From Syntrophomonas sp. UBA5288 (lineage in GTDB: Bacteria; Bacillota; Syntrophomonadia; Syntrophomonadales; Syntrophomonadaceae): a stretch of 20,221 bases of DNA. A model generated the notes under the pieces. That model made no database searches, had not been told where the DNA came from, and saw nothing but the letters and a program-made list of their open reading frames with translations. The stretch is taken from NCBI GenBank assembly GCA_002408445.1, contig DHSK01000063.1, forward strand, positions 5,681 to 25,901, given 5' to 3'. The position numbers were made by a program, and so were the translations under genes. Shown here one piece after another: positions 7,276 through 14,611 of this stretch. Position 1 is the stretch's first letter; each line of letters starts with the position of its first letter.

Positions 7276-7869
7276 GTGAAAACAGCAGCCTTGATGATAC
7301 TATGTTATTTGATTGGCTCAATTCCATTTTCATTTATTTTCAGTAAACTGATGGGAGGGGTGGACATCAGAAAGCGCGGCAGCCATAATGTCGGCGCTAC
7401 GAATGTGTTGCGTACTACCGGGCTGAAAATAGCTTTACTGGCTTTATTAGGAGATCTTCTCAAAGGGATGGCAGCCTGCTGGCTCGGTTCGCTTTCCGGC
7501 AATGCCGCTGTTGCTGCCTTATGTGCCGCAGTCGCGGTTATCGGTCATTGTTGGCCCGTCTTTCTGAGTTTTAAAGGTGGCAAGGGAGTTGCTACTTGCG
7601 CAGGTATTGTTTTATATATATCACCCACCATTTTTATTATATTAGTGGCTATATTTATTTTAACAATAATACTAACCAAATATGTATCACTGGGCTCCAT
7701 AATAGTTGCGTCTATTTTGCCGCTGTTGGCCTTTATTTTGAATGAGTCCGGGTCAGTAGTGCTTATGTGCCTGTTTTTAGCAGTCTTGGTTATTGTCCGG
7801 CATCACGAAAATATTCGTAAACTGATTAACGGTACGGAAGCGAAATTTACTGAAAAAGCAACTTCATAA
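7276..7869 (+). CDS. plsY: Glycerol-3-phosphate acyltransferase PlsY
   Basis: PlsY is the membrane enzyme that transfers an acyl group from acyl-phosphate to glycerol-3-phosphate, making lysophosphatidic acid for phospholipid synthesis. Conserved motifs are GSIPF (residues 14-18), the GSHNVGATN loop (35-43, a variant of GSGNxGATN), GDLLKG (59-64) and FKGGKGVAT (99-107). About five to seven membrane helices are visible over its 197 residues, the usual size. The GTG at 7276 is chosen because GGGAGGG lies 6-7 nt upstream; the GTG at 7261 is in frame but falls before that ribosome binding site. gpsA, which makes its substrate sn-glycerol-3-phosphate, follows 16 nt later, so the pair forms a functional operon. 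Confidence 0.96.
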   Translation: MKTAALMILCYLIGSIPFSFIFSKLMGGVDIRKRGSHNVGATNVLRTTGLKIALLALLGDLLKGMAACWLGSLSGNAAVAALCAAVAVIGHCWPVFLSFKGGKGVATCAGIVLYISPTIFIILVAIFILTIILTKYVSLGSIIVASILPLLAFILNESGSVVLMCLFLAVLVIVRHHENIRKLINGTEAKFTEKATS

Positions 7870-7885
7870 TCATACGGAGGTAATC

Positions 7886-8917
7886 ATGAATAAAATATGC
7901 GTTCTTGGAGCGGGCAGCTGGGGAACTGCTTTAGCTATTCTGCTCAGCCGGAACGGAGCAGAAGTACATTTATGGGGACGGGTGGAAGACGGTATCGAAG
8001 ATATTAAAATACATAAAGAAAATCGCCGGTTTCTGCCCGGAGTGGAATTACCGGATACTGTTTTTCCTGAGCTAGATTTAAAAGCATCATTAAAGGGAGC
8101 CTCTATCGCTGTACTGGCAGTGCCTTCGCAGGCAGTAAGGCAGGTTGCGGGGCAGATCAAAGAGTATCTGGAAGCGGAAACGGTGCTGGTAAATGTAGCC
8201 AAGGGCCTGGAAATAACTACAACTATGCGCATGAGCCAAGTGGCCGAAGATGTACTCGGAAAACAAATAAGACAGCGCTATGCAGTATTATCCGGACCCA
8301 GCCATGCTGAGGAAGTGGGCCGCGACCTTCCTACTGCGGTTACGGTGGCAGCGTTTAACAAGGAAACGGCCTATCTGGTTCAGGATGCTTTTATGTCGCC
8401 GGTTTTTCGCGTCTATACCAATCCCGATGTGCCCGGGGTGGAACTGGGCGGGGCTTTAAAAAATATTATTGCCCTTGGTACAGGTATTGCACGGGGATTG
8501 GGATACGGAGATAATACGGCGGCTGCTCTATTGACCAGAGGATTGATGGAAATAGTTAGGATGGGTGAAGCTCTGGGCGGTGATCTCAGGACTTTTGCCG
8601 GGTTAAGCGGCATAGGGGATCTGGTTGTTACCTGTGGAAGCATTCATTCCCGGAATTTCCGGGCAGGCCAGCTTCTGGGCCAGGGTAATACCCTGGAACA
8701 GACCCTGCAGCAAATTGGCATGGTAGTGGAAGGAGCCAATACCACCCGGGTAGTTTATAAGCTATCGGTCGAAATGGGAATCGATATGCCTATCACTACT
8801 GCCTGTTACGGTATTCTCTACCAGGGAAAAAATCCCCGCGATGAAGTCGACCGGCTTATGAAACGTCAGAAGAAACATGAGATGGAGGAAATCGTGCAGG
8901 ATAGACAGGGCTGGTAA
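7886..8917 (+). CDS. gpsA: Glycerol-3-phosphate dehydrogenase [NAD(P)+]
   Basis: GpsA reduces dihydroxyacetone phosphate to sn-glycerol-3-phosphate in the cytoplasm. The Rossmann nucleotide-binding loop GAGSWGTALA occupies residues 8-17. Downstream are VNVAKGLE (catalytic-region Lys at 106), SGPSHAEEV (136-144) and GGALKNIIALGTG, with the conserved Lys at 192. The length of 343 residues is typical, with a short basic tail. The start has a good ribosome binding site (GGAGGT) 6 nt upstream. It is co-oriented with plsY and followed by a large palindrome and then a clear rho-independent terminator, marking the end of the der/plsY/gpsA stretch. In many Clostridia gpsA precedes spoIVA, as here. Confidence 0.97.
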   Translation: MNKICVLGAGSWGTALAILLSRNGAEVHLWGRVEDGIEDIKIHKENRRFLPGVELPDTVFPELDLKASLKGASIAVLAVPSQAVRQVAGQIKEYLEAETVLVNVAKGLEITTTMRMSQVAEDVLGKQIRQRYAVLSGPSHAEEVGRDLPTAVTVAAFNKETAYLVQDAFMSPVFRVYTNPDVPGVELGGALKNIIALGTGIARGLGYGDNTAAALLTRGLMEIVRMGEALGGDLRTFAGLSGIGDLVVTCGSIHSRNFRAGQLLGQGNTLEQTLQQIGMVVEGANTTRVVYKLSVEMGIDMPITTACYGILYQGKNPRDEVDRLMKRQKKHEMEEIVQDRQGW

Positions 8918-8921
8918 TAAC

Positions 8922-9078
8922 CAGACTGACAGAGCGTCAAAAAAGCCCAATAGCTGCGTTATTAAGGAAAGACCGTTCAATCAACGTACTCATGTACGCC
9001 TCAATCACGGTCTTCCCTTAATGTCTTGCTCTTGGGCTTTTTTGCTCGCTCTGAGTATGGGTGCTTTTTGACAGTCTG
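8922..9078 (+). repeat. 157-nt palindromic repeat downstream of gpsA
   Basis: The outer ends CAGACTG (8922-8928) and CAGTCTG (9072-9078) are complementary. Inner complementary pieces are AAAAAAGCCCAA with TTGGGCTTTTTT, ATTAAGG with CCCTTAAT, and AAGACCG-like with CGGTCTT, around a symmetric centre GTACTCATGTAC. This long cruciform-forming element contains no gene. It resembles the interspersed palindromes found after genes in several Clostridia genomes. The origin is unknown. Confidence 0.8.
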
Positions 9079-9079
9079 A

Positions 9080-9109
9080 AGTGTGATTTGAAAAAATCAC
9101 ACTTTTTTT
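9080..9109 (+). terminator. Rho-independent terminator after gpsA
   Basis: A perfect 10-bp stem (AGTGTGATTT with AAATCACACT) closes a GAAA tetraloop, and a run of T residues follows directly (9103-9109). It sits between gpsA and spoIVA and separates the two transcription units. Confidence 0.92.
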
Positions 9110-9117
9110 CTTTTTTG

Positions 9118-9147
9118 GTCATATTAATGCGGGGTCCTCAATATACT
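9118..9147 (+). promoter_or_regulatory. Possible sigma-E-type promoter for spoIVA (weak)
   Basis: spoIVA is sigma-E-dependent in Bacillus. Between the gpsA terminator and spoIVA there is GTCATATT (9118-9125), resembling the sigma-E -35 element, and TATACTT starting at 9142, sharing the ATAC core of the -10 element. The 16-nt spacing is at the upper limit and the -10 match is partial, so this is tentative. Confidence 0.3.
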
Positions 9148-9234
9148 TGTACTGTTATAGATTAACTATTATTGGCAGGGCATCCAATTACCAAGGAGCC
9201 TTTAAGTCTTAATCCGAGGGAGGGAAGATGAGAA

Positions 9235-10713
9235 GTGGAAGGAAATAATATTTTAAAAAATATCGCCGAGAGAACGGGGGGCGATATTTATCTGGGAGTA
9301 GTAGGCCCCGTAAGAACCGGCAAATCGACCTTTATTAAACGTTTTATGGAACTCATGATTATCCCGAACATCAAGGACGTTTATGATCGGGAACGGGCCC
9401 AGGATGAGCTTCCCCAGAGTGGAGCCGGCAAAACCATTACTACTACAGAGCCCAAATTCGTACCCAACGAAGCCATCGAAATGACCACCGCCAACGGTTT
9501 GAGCCTTAAGGCCAGACTGGTCGATTGTGTGGGGTATGCAGTCCCCGGCGCGCTGGGATATGAAGAGGACGATGAACCTCGTATGGTAAGAACTCCCTGG
9601 TTTGACTATGAGGTTCCCTTTGAAGAAGCCGCCGAAATAGGTACCAGGAAGGTAATTGCCGACCATTCGACCATCGGCATCGTAATGACTACTGATGGCA
9701 GTATAAGTGAAATACCCCGTGAAAGTTATATAGCAGCAGAAGAAAGGGTTATCCAGGAATTACAGGATTTGAATAAACCCTTTATTATTGTGTTGAATTC
9801 AGTTACACCTTACAGCAAAGAAACCCTTACCCTGGCCGATGAAATCAGTGAAAAGTACAGTGTAGCCGTAATTCCTCTGGATTGTGCTGTGATGTCGCCC
9901 GATCAGACTTATGGATTACTGGAGGAAGTGCTTTATGAATTCCCGGTTCAGGAAGTCAATATCAAGTTACCGCGCTGGGTGGATGAACTGGATGAGGACT
10001 ACTGGCTCAGAGAAAGCCTGGAAACCAATATCCATGAAGTTCTCAATGACATAAGGAAAGTCAGGGACATTGACGGAGCCATTGAAAAGCTCTCCGATGT
10101 GGAGCACATCAGCTATGTAAGCCTGGAAGAAATGAATCTGGGTACCGGCACTGCCGCCATAGATGTGGCGCTGCCGGAAGAAATGTACTATCGGGCTCTG
10201 AGTGATGTCAGTGGTTTCGAAGTCGAAGGTACCCATGATATCATGCGCTTGATGAAGGATTTCAGTGTGGCCAAGCGTGAGTTTGACAAAATAGCTTCAG
10301 CCCTGGATGAGGTCAAAGAATCCGGTTATGGGGTGGTTACACCCCGGTTGGAAGAAATGTTTTTGGAAGAGCCGGAACTTATCCGCCAGGGGAGCCGGTT
10401 CGGTGTACGGCTGAAAGCCAAAGCCCCATCGCTGCATATTATTCGCGCTGATATAACTACCGAAATAACACCTATAATCGGTACCGAAAAACAATGTGAA
10501 GAATTGGTCCGCTATATGCTGGACGAATTTGAAGAAGATCCCTCCAAAATATGGGATTCCAACATATTCGGAAAATCCCTGCATGATTTGGTCCGGGAAG
10601 GTATACAGAATAAACTCCACCGCATGCCTGAAAATGCCCAGCTTAAACTGCAGGATACTCTGCAGCGCATAGTCAATGATGGCAGCGGAGGTCTGATCTG
10701 TATCATCATTTAG
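9235..10713 (+). CDS. spoIVA: Stage IV sporulation protein A, spore coat ATPase
   Basis: SpoIVA hydrolyses ATP to polymerise into the basement layer of the spore coat around the forespore, anchored by SpoVM. The Walker A loop GPVRTGKST (residues 24-32) lies in a TRAFAC-like ATPase domain (about residues 1-240). A helical middle domain and the conserved C-terminal domain follow, ending GGLICIII. The length of 492 residues is exactly that of the family. GTG at 9235 is the start, with GAGGGAGGG about 9 nt upstream; an ATG at 9228 is out of frame and stops within seven codons. The gene forms its own transcription unit, bounded upstream by a terminator and downstream by a perfect hairpin. It is strong evidence for an endospore former. 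Confidence 0.98.
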   Translation: MEGNNILKNIAERTGGDIYLGVVGPVRTGKSTFIKRFMELMIIPNIKDVYDRERAQDELPQSGAGKTITTTEPKFVPNEAIEMTTANGLSLKARLVDCVGYAVPGALGYEEDDEPRMVRTPWFDYEVPFEEAAEIGTRKVIADHSTIGIVMTTDGSISEIPRESYIAAEERVIQELQDLNKPFIIVLNSVTPYSKETLTLADEISEKYSVAVIPLDCAVMSPDQTYGLLEEVLYEFPVQEVNIKLPRWVDELDEDYWLRESLETNIHEVLNDIRKVRDIDGAIEKLSDVEHISYVSLEEMNLGTGTAAIDVALPEEMYYRALSDVSGFEVEGTHDIMRLMKDFSVAKREFDKIASALDEVKESGYGVVTPRLEEMFLEEPELIRQGSRFGVRLKAKAPSLHIIRADITTEITPIIGTEKQCEELVRYMLDEFEEDPSKIWDSNIFGKSLHDLVREGIQNKLHRMPENAQLKLQDTLQRIVNDGSGGLICIII

Positions 10714-10737
10714 CTCGCCGGATGACCATAAGACCAT

Positions 10738-10765
10738 TATAGCCGCGGATAAATCCGCGGCTATA
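10738..10765 (+). terminator. Perfect hairpin after spoIVA (possible terminator)
   Basis: A perfect 13-bp inverted repeat (TATAGCCGCGGAT and its complement) flanks two bases, 22 nt after the spoIVA stop. A clear T-tract is missing (GCCTTATAAAAAT follows), so intrinsic termination is plausible but not certain. It precedes the promoter of the aspartate-pathway operon. Confidence 0.6.
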
Positions 10766-10796
10766 GCCTTATAAAAATATATAACCTCGAATATTA

Positions 10797-10825
10797 TTGC
10801 CACCAACCGCCTCTAATGATATAAT
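10797..10825 (+). promoter_or_regulatory. Housekeeping promoter of the pheB-hom-lysC operon
   Basis: TTGCCA (10797-10802) and a perfect TATAAT (10820-10825) are separated by exactly 17 nt. Transcription should begin near 10832, giving a leader of about 50 nt before the ATG at 10881. That leader is too short for a lysine riboswitch or T-box. Confidence 0.87.
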
Positions 10826-10830
10826 TGTCC

Positions 10831-10860
10831 GTGTTAGGAAGAAAAATTTCCGCCTTACAC
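10831..10860 (+). other. Leader hairpin at the 5' end of the pheB-hom-lysC transcript
   Basis: The 30 nt starting at the predicted transcription start form a hairpin: GTGTTAGG pairs with CCTTACAC apart from one mismatch, and inner GGAA/TTTCC-type pairing is possible. It lies just upstream of the AGGAGG ribosome binding site. It could stabilise the mRNA 5' end or serve as a control site; nothing here decides between these. Confidence 0.4.
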
Positions 10861-10880
10861 ATACAGGAGGTGGTTTTTTT

Positions 10881-11327
10881 ATGGGCAAACCGGATAAAAA
10901 ATTTTATATGGTACGAGAAGACATTCTTCCTGAATCTATTTTAAAGACTGCTCTGGCCAAAGAAATGCTGGCCAGTGGTGAAGTTGACAGTATTATGGCA
11001 GCAGTTGACCGTTTAGAAATGTCCCGCAGTACTTTTTACAAATATAAGGATGGGATATATTCCTTTTTCAATGCGGAAAACCTCAATATTATCAACGTTT
11101 CCATGATGCTCAAAAACACCCCCGGGGTTCTTTCCAGTATCTTAAACCGTGTAGCCCAGCTTGGAGCCAATGTACTAACCATTAATCAGAATCTTCCCAT
11201 ACATGGTGCAGCATATGTAACCATTTCTTTGAGCGTAGAAGAACTTAATGTGTCGGTAGATGACATGCTGCGAGAATTCAAAAAAGTTGATGGTGTACTG
11301 GGAGCAGAAATCGTCGGAAAAAGTTAA
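10881..11327 (+). CDS. pheB: ACT domain protein, UPF0735/PheB-like
   Basis: The 148-residue protein opens with KKFYMVREDILPESILKT, then a helix-turn-helix-like segment (VDRLEMSRSTFYKYKDGIYSF, split here for brevity). An ACT domain follows (about residues 70-148, with NTPGVLSSILNRVAQLGANVLTI-type sequence). This layout matches Bacillus PheB and the UPF0735 family. ACT domains bind small ligands, usually amino acids, so a sensing or regulatory role for threonine, methionine or lysine synthesis is a reasonable inference from being first in an operon with hom and lysC. The ATG at 10881 has AGGAGG at a workable distance; an in-frame extension upstream would cross the promoter. hom follows after 19 nt. 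The actual biochemical role of PheB is not established. Confidence 0.92.
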   Translation: MGKPDKKFYMVREDILPESILKTALAKEMLASGEVDSIMAAVDRLEMSRSTFYKYKDGIYSFFNAENLNIINVSMMLKNTPGVLSSILNRVAQLGANVLTINQNLPIHGAAYVTISLSVEELNVSVDDMLREFKKVDGVLGAEIVGKS

Positions 11328-11346
11328 AAACAGGGAGGATTATATT

Positions 11347-12648
11347 ATGTTAAACGTTGGTTTACTCGGATGCGGAACGGTGGGTTCCGGGGTTATCAAA
11401 CTGTTGCAAAAAAATGCAGAAATAGTGGCCAAACGCACCGGGTCGGAAATAGTAATAAAAAAAGTTTTGGAAAAAGATACGGGCAAATGCCTGGAGGCGG
11501 GTGTGTCGGAAGAAATGGTTGCCGGCAGCTATGAAGAGATACTTAACGATGAAAGTATCGACATAGTGGTGGAATTAATAGGCGGTTTGGACCCGGCTTT
11601 CGATTTTATCACCCGTGCTATGAACAAGGGAAAACATGTAGTGACCGCCAATAAGGACCTGATCGCGGTGAGGGGTAAGGAACTTTTCGATGTTGCCGGC
11701 CAAAACGATGTCGACTTTTATTTTGAAGCCAGTGTAGCAGGCGGAATCCCCATCGTTTATCCTTTGAAACAATCTTTGGCCGGAAATCGGGTGGAACAGG
11801 TCATAGGAATTTTAAACGGGACCACCAACTACATACTGACCAAAATGACCAACGAGGGACGGGAGTTCTCGGAAGTTCTGGCTGAAGCACAGCAACTGGG
11901 TTATGCCGAGTCCGATCCCACCGCTGATATTTGCGGATATGATGCCGCCCGGAAAATTGCTATTCTTTCATCCATCGCCTTCAACAGCAGGGTCACTTTG
12001 GATGATGTTTATGTAGAAGGCATTACCTCTATTACTCCCATAGACATCAATAGCGCCCGGGAACTGGGCTATGTGGTGAAACTCCTGGCCATAGCCAAAC
12101 AGAATAATGAGGGGCAAATTCAGGTCAGGGTACATCCGGCCTTTATTCCTTCCAATCATCCTCTGGCGGCCGTAAATGATGTTTTTAACGCGGTATTTGT
12201 CCAGGGCGATGCCGTAGGAGAAATCATGCATTATGGCCGCGGCGCCGGACAAATGCCTACAGCAAGTGCCGTAGTTGGTGATATAATAGAAATCGGCCGC
12301 AATATGGTGCATGGGGTAAATGCCCGTATCGGCTGTACCTGCTATGAAAACAAACCCATTTTGAGCATTAATGAACTGGATGCAAATTATTATATACGTA
12401 TGACGGTTACCGACCGTCCCGGAGTACTGGCCGGTATCGCCGGAGTTTTCGGCAATAATAACGTAAGCATTGCCAGTGTTTTACAGAAAACCAGTGAACA
12501 AAATCTGGCTCAGCTGATCCTTATCACTCACTGCGTAAGAGAGCAGAATCTGCGCGATTCTCTGGCGGTATTGGAAGGGATGAGCATTGTAAATAAGATA
12601 AACAACGTGATCAGGCTGGAAGGCACCGAAAGAATAAACAATCAGTAA
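11347..12648 (+). CDS. hom: Homoserine dehydrogenase
   Basis: This enzyme reduces aspartate-4-semialdehyde to homoserine, the branch point toward threonine and methionine. The NAD(P)-binding loop GLLGCGTVGSG occupies residues 5-15. The catalytic domain contains GKHVVTANKDLIA, EASVAGGIPIV and GILNGTTNYIL, including the family's conserved Lys and Glu/Asp residues. LGYAESDPTADICGYDAARK is also present. A C-terminal ACT domain begins near MTVTDRPGVLAGIAGVFG and presumably binds threonine. The length of 433 residues is standard for the ACT-containing Gram-positive form. The ATG at 11347 has GGGAGGA about 7 nt upstream; longer in-frame readings overlap pheB. lysC follows after a 67-nt gap that contains a small hairpin but no terminator T-tract, so the three genes are likely one operon. 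Confidence 0.97.
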   Translation: MLNVGLLGCGTVGSGVIKLLQKNAEIVAKRTGSEIVIKKVLEKDTGKCLEAGVSEEMVAGSYEEILNDESIDIVVELIGGLDPAFDFITRAMNKGKHVVTANKDLIAVRGKELFDVAGQNDVDFYFEASVAGGIPIVYPLKQSLAGNRVEQVIGILNGTTNYILTKMTNEGREFSEVLAEAQQLGYAESDPTADICGYDAARKIAILSSIAFNSRVTLDDVYVEGITSITPIDINSARELGYVVKLLAIAKQNNEGQIQVRVHPAFIPSNHPLAAVNDVFNAVFVQGDAVGEIMHYGRGAGQMPTASAVVGDIIEIGRNMVHGVNARIGCTCYENKPILSINELDANYYIRMTVTDRPGVLAGIAGVFGNNNVSIASVLQKTSEQNLAQLILITHCVREQNLRDSLAVLEGMSIVNKINNVIRLEGTERINNQ

Positions 12649-12715
12649 CAACCGTAGGCCGGTGAGACTATAGTAAATACATAGTCTAATTTTCACAACC
12701 AGGAGTTGAATTATA

Positions 12716-13936
12716 TTGGCGTTATTAGTAACCAAATTTGGCGGCAGCTCAGTTGCCAGTATGGAAAAAATCAAGAATATAGCCCTGCGCATCAAGGGTA
12801 TGCGCGATCAGGGCAATGATATCGTAACGGTGGTATCAGCCATGGGTGATACCACTGACGAACTTATAGACCTGGCTGCCAAGACCGGTGGCAGTGATTG
12901 CTGCCGGGAAATGGATATGCTTCTGGCTACAGGAGAACAACAGACAGCGGCCTTACTGGCATTGACCCTTAAAGGTATGGGGTGTCAGGCGATTTCATTA
13001 GCTGGATGGCAGGCCGGTATCGAAAGTGATAATTCATACAGCAAGGCTAAAATATGTGGAGTACATCCATCCCGTATCGAAGACGAACTAGCCCTCGGTA
13101 ATGTGGTAGTCATTGCCGGTTTTCAGGGCATATCACCTGAAGGTGACATAACCACGCTGGGACGCGGAGGGTCAGATACTACGGCAGTAGCACTGGCTGC
13201 GAGTCTGGATGCTAAACGGTGTTTGATTTTTACTGATGTGGACGGAGTTTATACGGCCGATCCCCGCATAGTCAAAGAGGCCAATAAGCTGAAAACCGTA
13301 TCCTATGGTGAAATGTTGGAAATGGCCAGCCTTGGTGCGGTAGTCCTGCAGCCCCGGGCGGCTGAATATGCCATGCACTACAATGTAGAGGTCGAAGTAT
13401 TAAGCAGTTTTAGTTTTAATCCCGGTACCATAATTACGGAGGTAGGAAAAATGGAAAAACAAAGAATGGTCAGCGGTGTGGCCCATGACCGTAACTGTGC
13501 ACGGTTTGCACTGTTTGATGTTCCCGACCAGCCCGGTGTGGCCAAAGACCTGTTTAAGGCTCTGGCCCAGAACAGCATAAATGTCGATATGGTCATCCAG
13601 AGTGCCATGCGCGATGATCGGAATGATATTGCCTTTACCATCGAAAAGAATGATCTGAAAAAAGCTATACCGATAGTTGAAGAATTGGTGAAATATTTGG
13701 GCGCATCCGGCATGAGCTATGGCGATGATGTTGCCAAAGTTTCCATAGTAGGAGCAGGTATGCAGAGCAATCCCGGGGTAGCAGCCGATATGTTCGAAGC
13801 ACTGGCTGATGAAGGCATAAATATTCATATGATAAGTACATCCGAAATAAAAGTATCCTGTCTGATTGATGAAGCTGAAATTGAACCTGCCGTAAAAACA
13901 CTGCATCGCAAATTCAAACTCGGCAAAGTCGATTAA
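12716..13936 (+). CDS. lysC: Aspartate kinase
   Basis: Aspartate kinase phosphorylates aspartate in the first step of lysine, threonine and methionine synthesis, and of diaminopimelate for the cell wall and dipicolinate of spores. The kinase domain shows KFGGSSV (residues 7-13), GRGGSDTTAVALA and FTDVDGVYTADPR. Two ACT domains occupy the C-terminal third (from about residue 260). The length of 406 residues matches the lysine-sensitive Bacillus aspartokinase II type. Translation starts at TTG 12716 with AGGAG 10 nt upstream. At codon 246 an in-frame ATG has its own strong ribosome binding site, so a separate 161-residue beta subunit made of the ACT domains is expected. There is no lysine riboswitch in the short upstream gap, so control may be allosteric or through the operon promoter. 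Confidence 0.97.
   Translation: MALLVTKFGGSSVASMEKIKNIALRIKGMRDQGNDIVTVVSAMGDTTDELIDLAAKTGGSDCCREMDMLLATGEQQTAALLALTLKGMGCQAISLAGWQAGIESDNSYSKAKICGVHPSRIEDELALGNVVVIAGFQGISPEGDITTLGRGGSDTTAVALAASLDAKRCLIFTDVDGVYTADPRIVKEANKLKTVSYGEMLEMASLGAVVLQPRAAEYAMHYNVEVEVLSSFSFNPGTIITEVGKMEKQRMVSGVAHDRNCARFALFDVPDQPGVAKDLFKALAQNSINVDMVIQSAMRDDRNDIAFTIEKNDLKKAIPIVEELVKYLGASGMSYGDDVAKVSIVGAGMQSNPGVAADMFEALADEGINIHMISTSEIKVSCLIDEAEIEPAVKTLHRKFKLGKVD
13438..13453 (+). promoter_or_regulatory. Internal ribosome binding site and start for LysC beta subunit
   Basis: Within lysC, GGAGGT (13438-13443) lies 7 nt before an ATG at 13451 that is in the lysC frame (codon 246, MEKQRMVSG). Initiation here would give a 161-residue protein ending at 13936 and containing only the ACT regulatory domains. 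Bacillus subtilis aspartokinase II is known to use an in-phase internal start to make such a beta subunit. Confidence 0.75.
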
Positions 13937-13950
13937 ACTACATGTCACCT

Positions 13951-14010
13951 GAAACGGGGATGATCTTATTTTAGCAGCCTAAAAATGAGATCACCCCTGT
14001 TTCATTTTTA
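13951..14010 (+). terminator. Terminator between convergent lysC and tlp
   Basis: A stem of about 22 bp with three mismatches or wobbles pairs GAAACGGGGATGATCTTATT with its complement ending CACCCCTGTTTC. It is followed on the plus strand by ATTTTTATATATTT. This ends the aspartate operon. On the minus strand no T-tract follows, so use by tlp is less certain. Confidence 0.85.
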
Positions 14011-14017
14011 TATATTT

Positions 14018-14245
14018 CTAATCATATCCGCGCTCACGATCGGTGGCTTCATCCTTGATTTCTTTTCTCATGGATTTGAGGGCTTTTCTTCTCTGATCAT
14101 TTTTATCGGCTAGATTATTTTCGGTTTTCTTGTCATCGGTTTTGGTCATCATTTCTTCGGCAGCTTCCATATTACGGATGGTGCTGGTAATGTTCCGTTG
14201 GATTTTCTCCACATTATCGCGCCTGTCATCTGGATTGTGTTTCAC
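14018..14245 (-). CDS. tlp: Small acid-soluble spore protein Tlp
   Basis: The 75-residue, highly charged protein begins MKHNPDDRRDNVEKIQRNIT and ends KEIKDEATDRERGYD, matching the thioredoxin-like protein (Tlp) family of minor small acid-soluble spore proteins. The signature NPDDRxDNVEKIQ near the N-terminus and the QRRxxLxSMRxEIxDEAxxRxxGY pattern near the C-terminus are both present. Such proteins accumulate in the forespore; their exact role is unclear. The start is GTG at 14245, with AAAGGAG 10 nt upstream on the minus strand. It is a single-gene unit convergent with lysC. Forespore (sigma-G) expression would be expected, but I could not identify a convincing sigma-G promoter upstream. 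Confidence 0.93.
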   Translation of the reverse strand: MKHNPDDRRDNVEKIQRNITSTIRNMEAAEEMMTKTDDKKTENNLADKNDQRRKALKSMRKEIKDEATDRERGYD

Positions 14246-14316
14246 ACTATCAATTCTCCTTTATTATTTTATACGGTACAGGTATATTTTTTGAAAAAGT
14301 AATAATTTTTATACAG

Positions 14317-14340
14317 GAAGAGTTATACCATGACATTATC
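14317..14340 (+). repeat. 24-nt direct repeat, left copy
   Basis: The 24 nt beginning GAAGAGTTATACCATGA recur at 19852-19875 with one mismatch, and weaker similarity continues for about 13 more bases (TTAAC shared). This copy lies about 70 nt upstream of the tRNA-Pro gene. The two copies enclose about 5.5 kb. Confidence 0.8.
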
Positions 14341-14368
14341 ATTGTTTAACACAATTTTTACGATTCTC

Positions 14369-14397
14369 TTGACTAAAAAAATCTTCTGTTATACAAT
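14369..14397 (+). promoter_or_regulatory. Promoter of tRNA-Pro
   Basis: TTGACT (14369-14374) and TACAAT (14392-14397) are separated by 17 nt and lie 11 nt before the mature tRNA 5' end. Confidence 0.85.
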
Positions 14398-14408
14398 ATT
14401 CCTTGCGT

Positions 14409-14486
14409 CGGGGTGTAGCTCAGTTTGGTATGAGCGCTACGTTGGGGACGTAGAGGCCGCTGGTTCAAGTCCAGTCACTCCGACCA
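14409..14486 (+). tRNA. tRNA-Pro (anticodon GGG)
   Basis: The 78-nt gene folds as a canonical cloverleaf. The acceptor CGGGGTG pairs with CACTCCG with one G-T wobble. The D arm contains GCTC and GAGC. The anticodon stem CTACG/CGTAG encloses loop TTGGGGA with anticodon GGG at 14444-14446 and G37, as proline tRNAs have. The T arm is CTGG-TTCAAGT-CCAG. The discriminator A and CCA end are encoded (14483-14486). It has its own promoter and terminator. Confidence 0.97.
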
Positions 14487-14505
14487 TTTATAATGGGCAT
14501 AATAT

Positions 14506-14542
14506 AGGGCTTCCGTTAAAGCGGGAAGCCCTTCATATTTTT
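14506..14542 (+). terminator. Terminator after tRNA-Pro
   Basis: AGGGCTTCC pairs with GGAAGCCCT around a loop of about 9 nt, followed by TTCATATTTTT. It lies 20 nt beyond the tRNA CCA end. Confidence 0.85.
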
Positions 14543-14611
14543 CTGCATTTTGCGTTTGCTGCAATCATGTTGCAACTAGAATATATTATTTTATTTTTTA
14601 CTTCTTTAGAT

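Noticed and set aside
8877..9071. Short open frame through the palindrome after gpsA
   Set aside because: It follows the inverted repeat and has no ribosome binding site or protein-like composition.
14246..14330. Sigma-G promoter for tlp
   Set aside because: GTATA-like pieces exist, but none combine at 17-18 nt spacing into a credible -35/-10 pair.
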